Assembly: GCA_002337545.1 (NCBI GenBank)
Contig: DDGE01000049.1
Coordinates: 33,359 to 60,354, forward strand
Length of the DNA: 26,996 nucleotides
Direction of reading: 5' to 3'
Source of the DNA: Phycisphaerales bacterium UBA1910
GTDB taxonomy: Bacteria; Planctomycetota; Phycisphaerae; Phycisphaerales; UBA1924
The notes under the pieces were generated by a model. The model worked only from the letters and a program-made list of their open reading frames with translations, searched no databases and was not told the origin of the DNA. The position numbers and the translations under genes were made by a program. How positions within the stretch are numbered: position 1 is the first letter of the stretch; every line of letters starts with the position of its first letter. Positions 26,979 through 26,996 of this stretch are shown here, piece by piece.

Positions 26979-26996
26979 AGCCGGGGGGAATCGAAC
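26979..26996 (-). repeat. Right attachment site (attR): 3' end of a tRNA/tmRNA
   Basis: Exact repeat of bases 1-18. Just left of it, TGG (26976-26978) completes the minus-strand 3' end as ...GGCTCCA, which has U70 and A73 as in alanine tRNAs and tmRNA. The gene body would continue beyond the window on this side, so this is probably the intact target gene and the island was inserted at its 3' end. Confidence 0.8.

Overview
The window reads as one complete integrated genomic island from a planctomycete-type bacterium, most likely of the Phycisphaerae. Three things support the taxon by inference: a secreted protein ending in the 'GC-type' dockerin-like tail typical of Phycisphaera relatives (15086-15745), a planctomycete-style pairing of an ECF sigma factor with a membrane Ser/Thr kinase, and mixed base composition around 50 % GC with a GC-richer restriction-modification block. 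An 18-bp direct repeat lies exactly at both ends (1-18 and 26979-26996). It reads on the minus strand as the T-loop and 3' acceptor end of a tRNA or tmRNA gene, the classic attachment site of tyrosine integrases.

Layout. (A) 1-1991, minus strand: left attachment site, then an overlapping set reading leftward, excisionase-like HTH protein > tyrosine recombinase > small HUH Rep-like protein. (B) 2262-9300, plus strand: a complete type I restriction-modification locus, hsdM-hsdS-(lipoprotein)-(HEPN protein)-hsdR, with overlapping start and stop codons at three junctions. (C) 9462-15745: a surface and signalling block with an exported ankyrin-repeat protein, a minus-strand ECF sigma factor, a divergent transmembrane Ser/Thr kinase with an apparent C-type-lectin-like outer domain, an exported helical-repeat protein with a membrane segment, a membrane-anchored trypsin-like protease and a secreted dockerin-type protein, closed by a strong hairpin terminator. 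(D) 15891-24843: a putative nucleic-acid defence cluster with a Cas4-like/DEDD double nuclease (DUF2779 type), an AAA+ ATPase and a giant DUF4011-SF1 helicase-Vsr-like nuclease-DUF3320 protein. (E) 25010-26404, minus strand: a DUF2130 coiled-coil nuclease-like gene broken by two compensating frameshifts. (F) 26405-26978: no convincing gene, then the right attachment site.

Working together (inference): block A moves the island; block B and probably block D defend the host against foreign DNA, with the HEPN protein a likely RNA-cutting backup to restriction; block C looks like an envelope-sensing circuit (outer sensor, cytoplasmic kinase, sigma factor, periplasmic protease) and is the least familiar part. 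The best candidates for an undescribed system are block D (double nuclease + AAA+ ATPase + helicase-nuclease) and block C.
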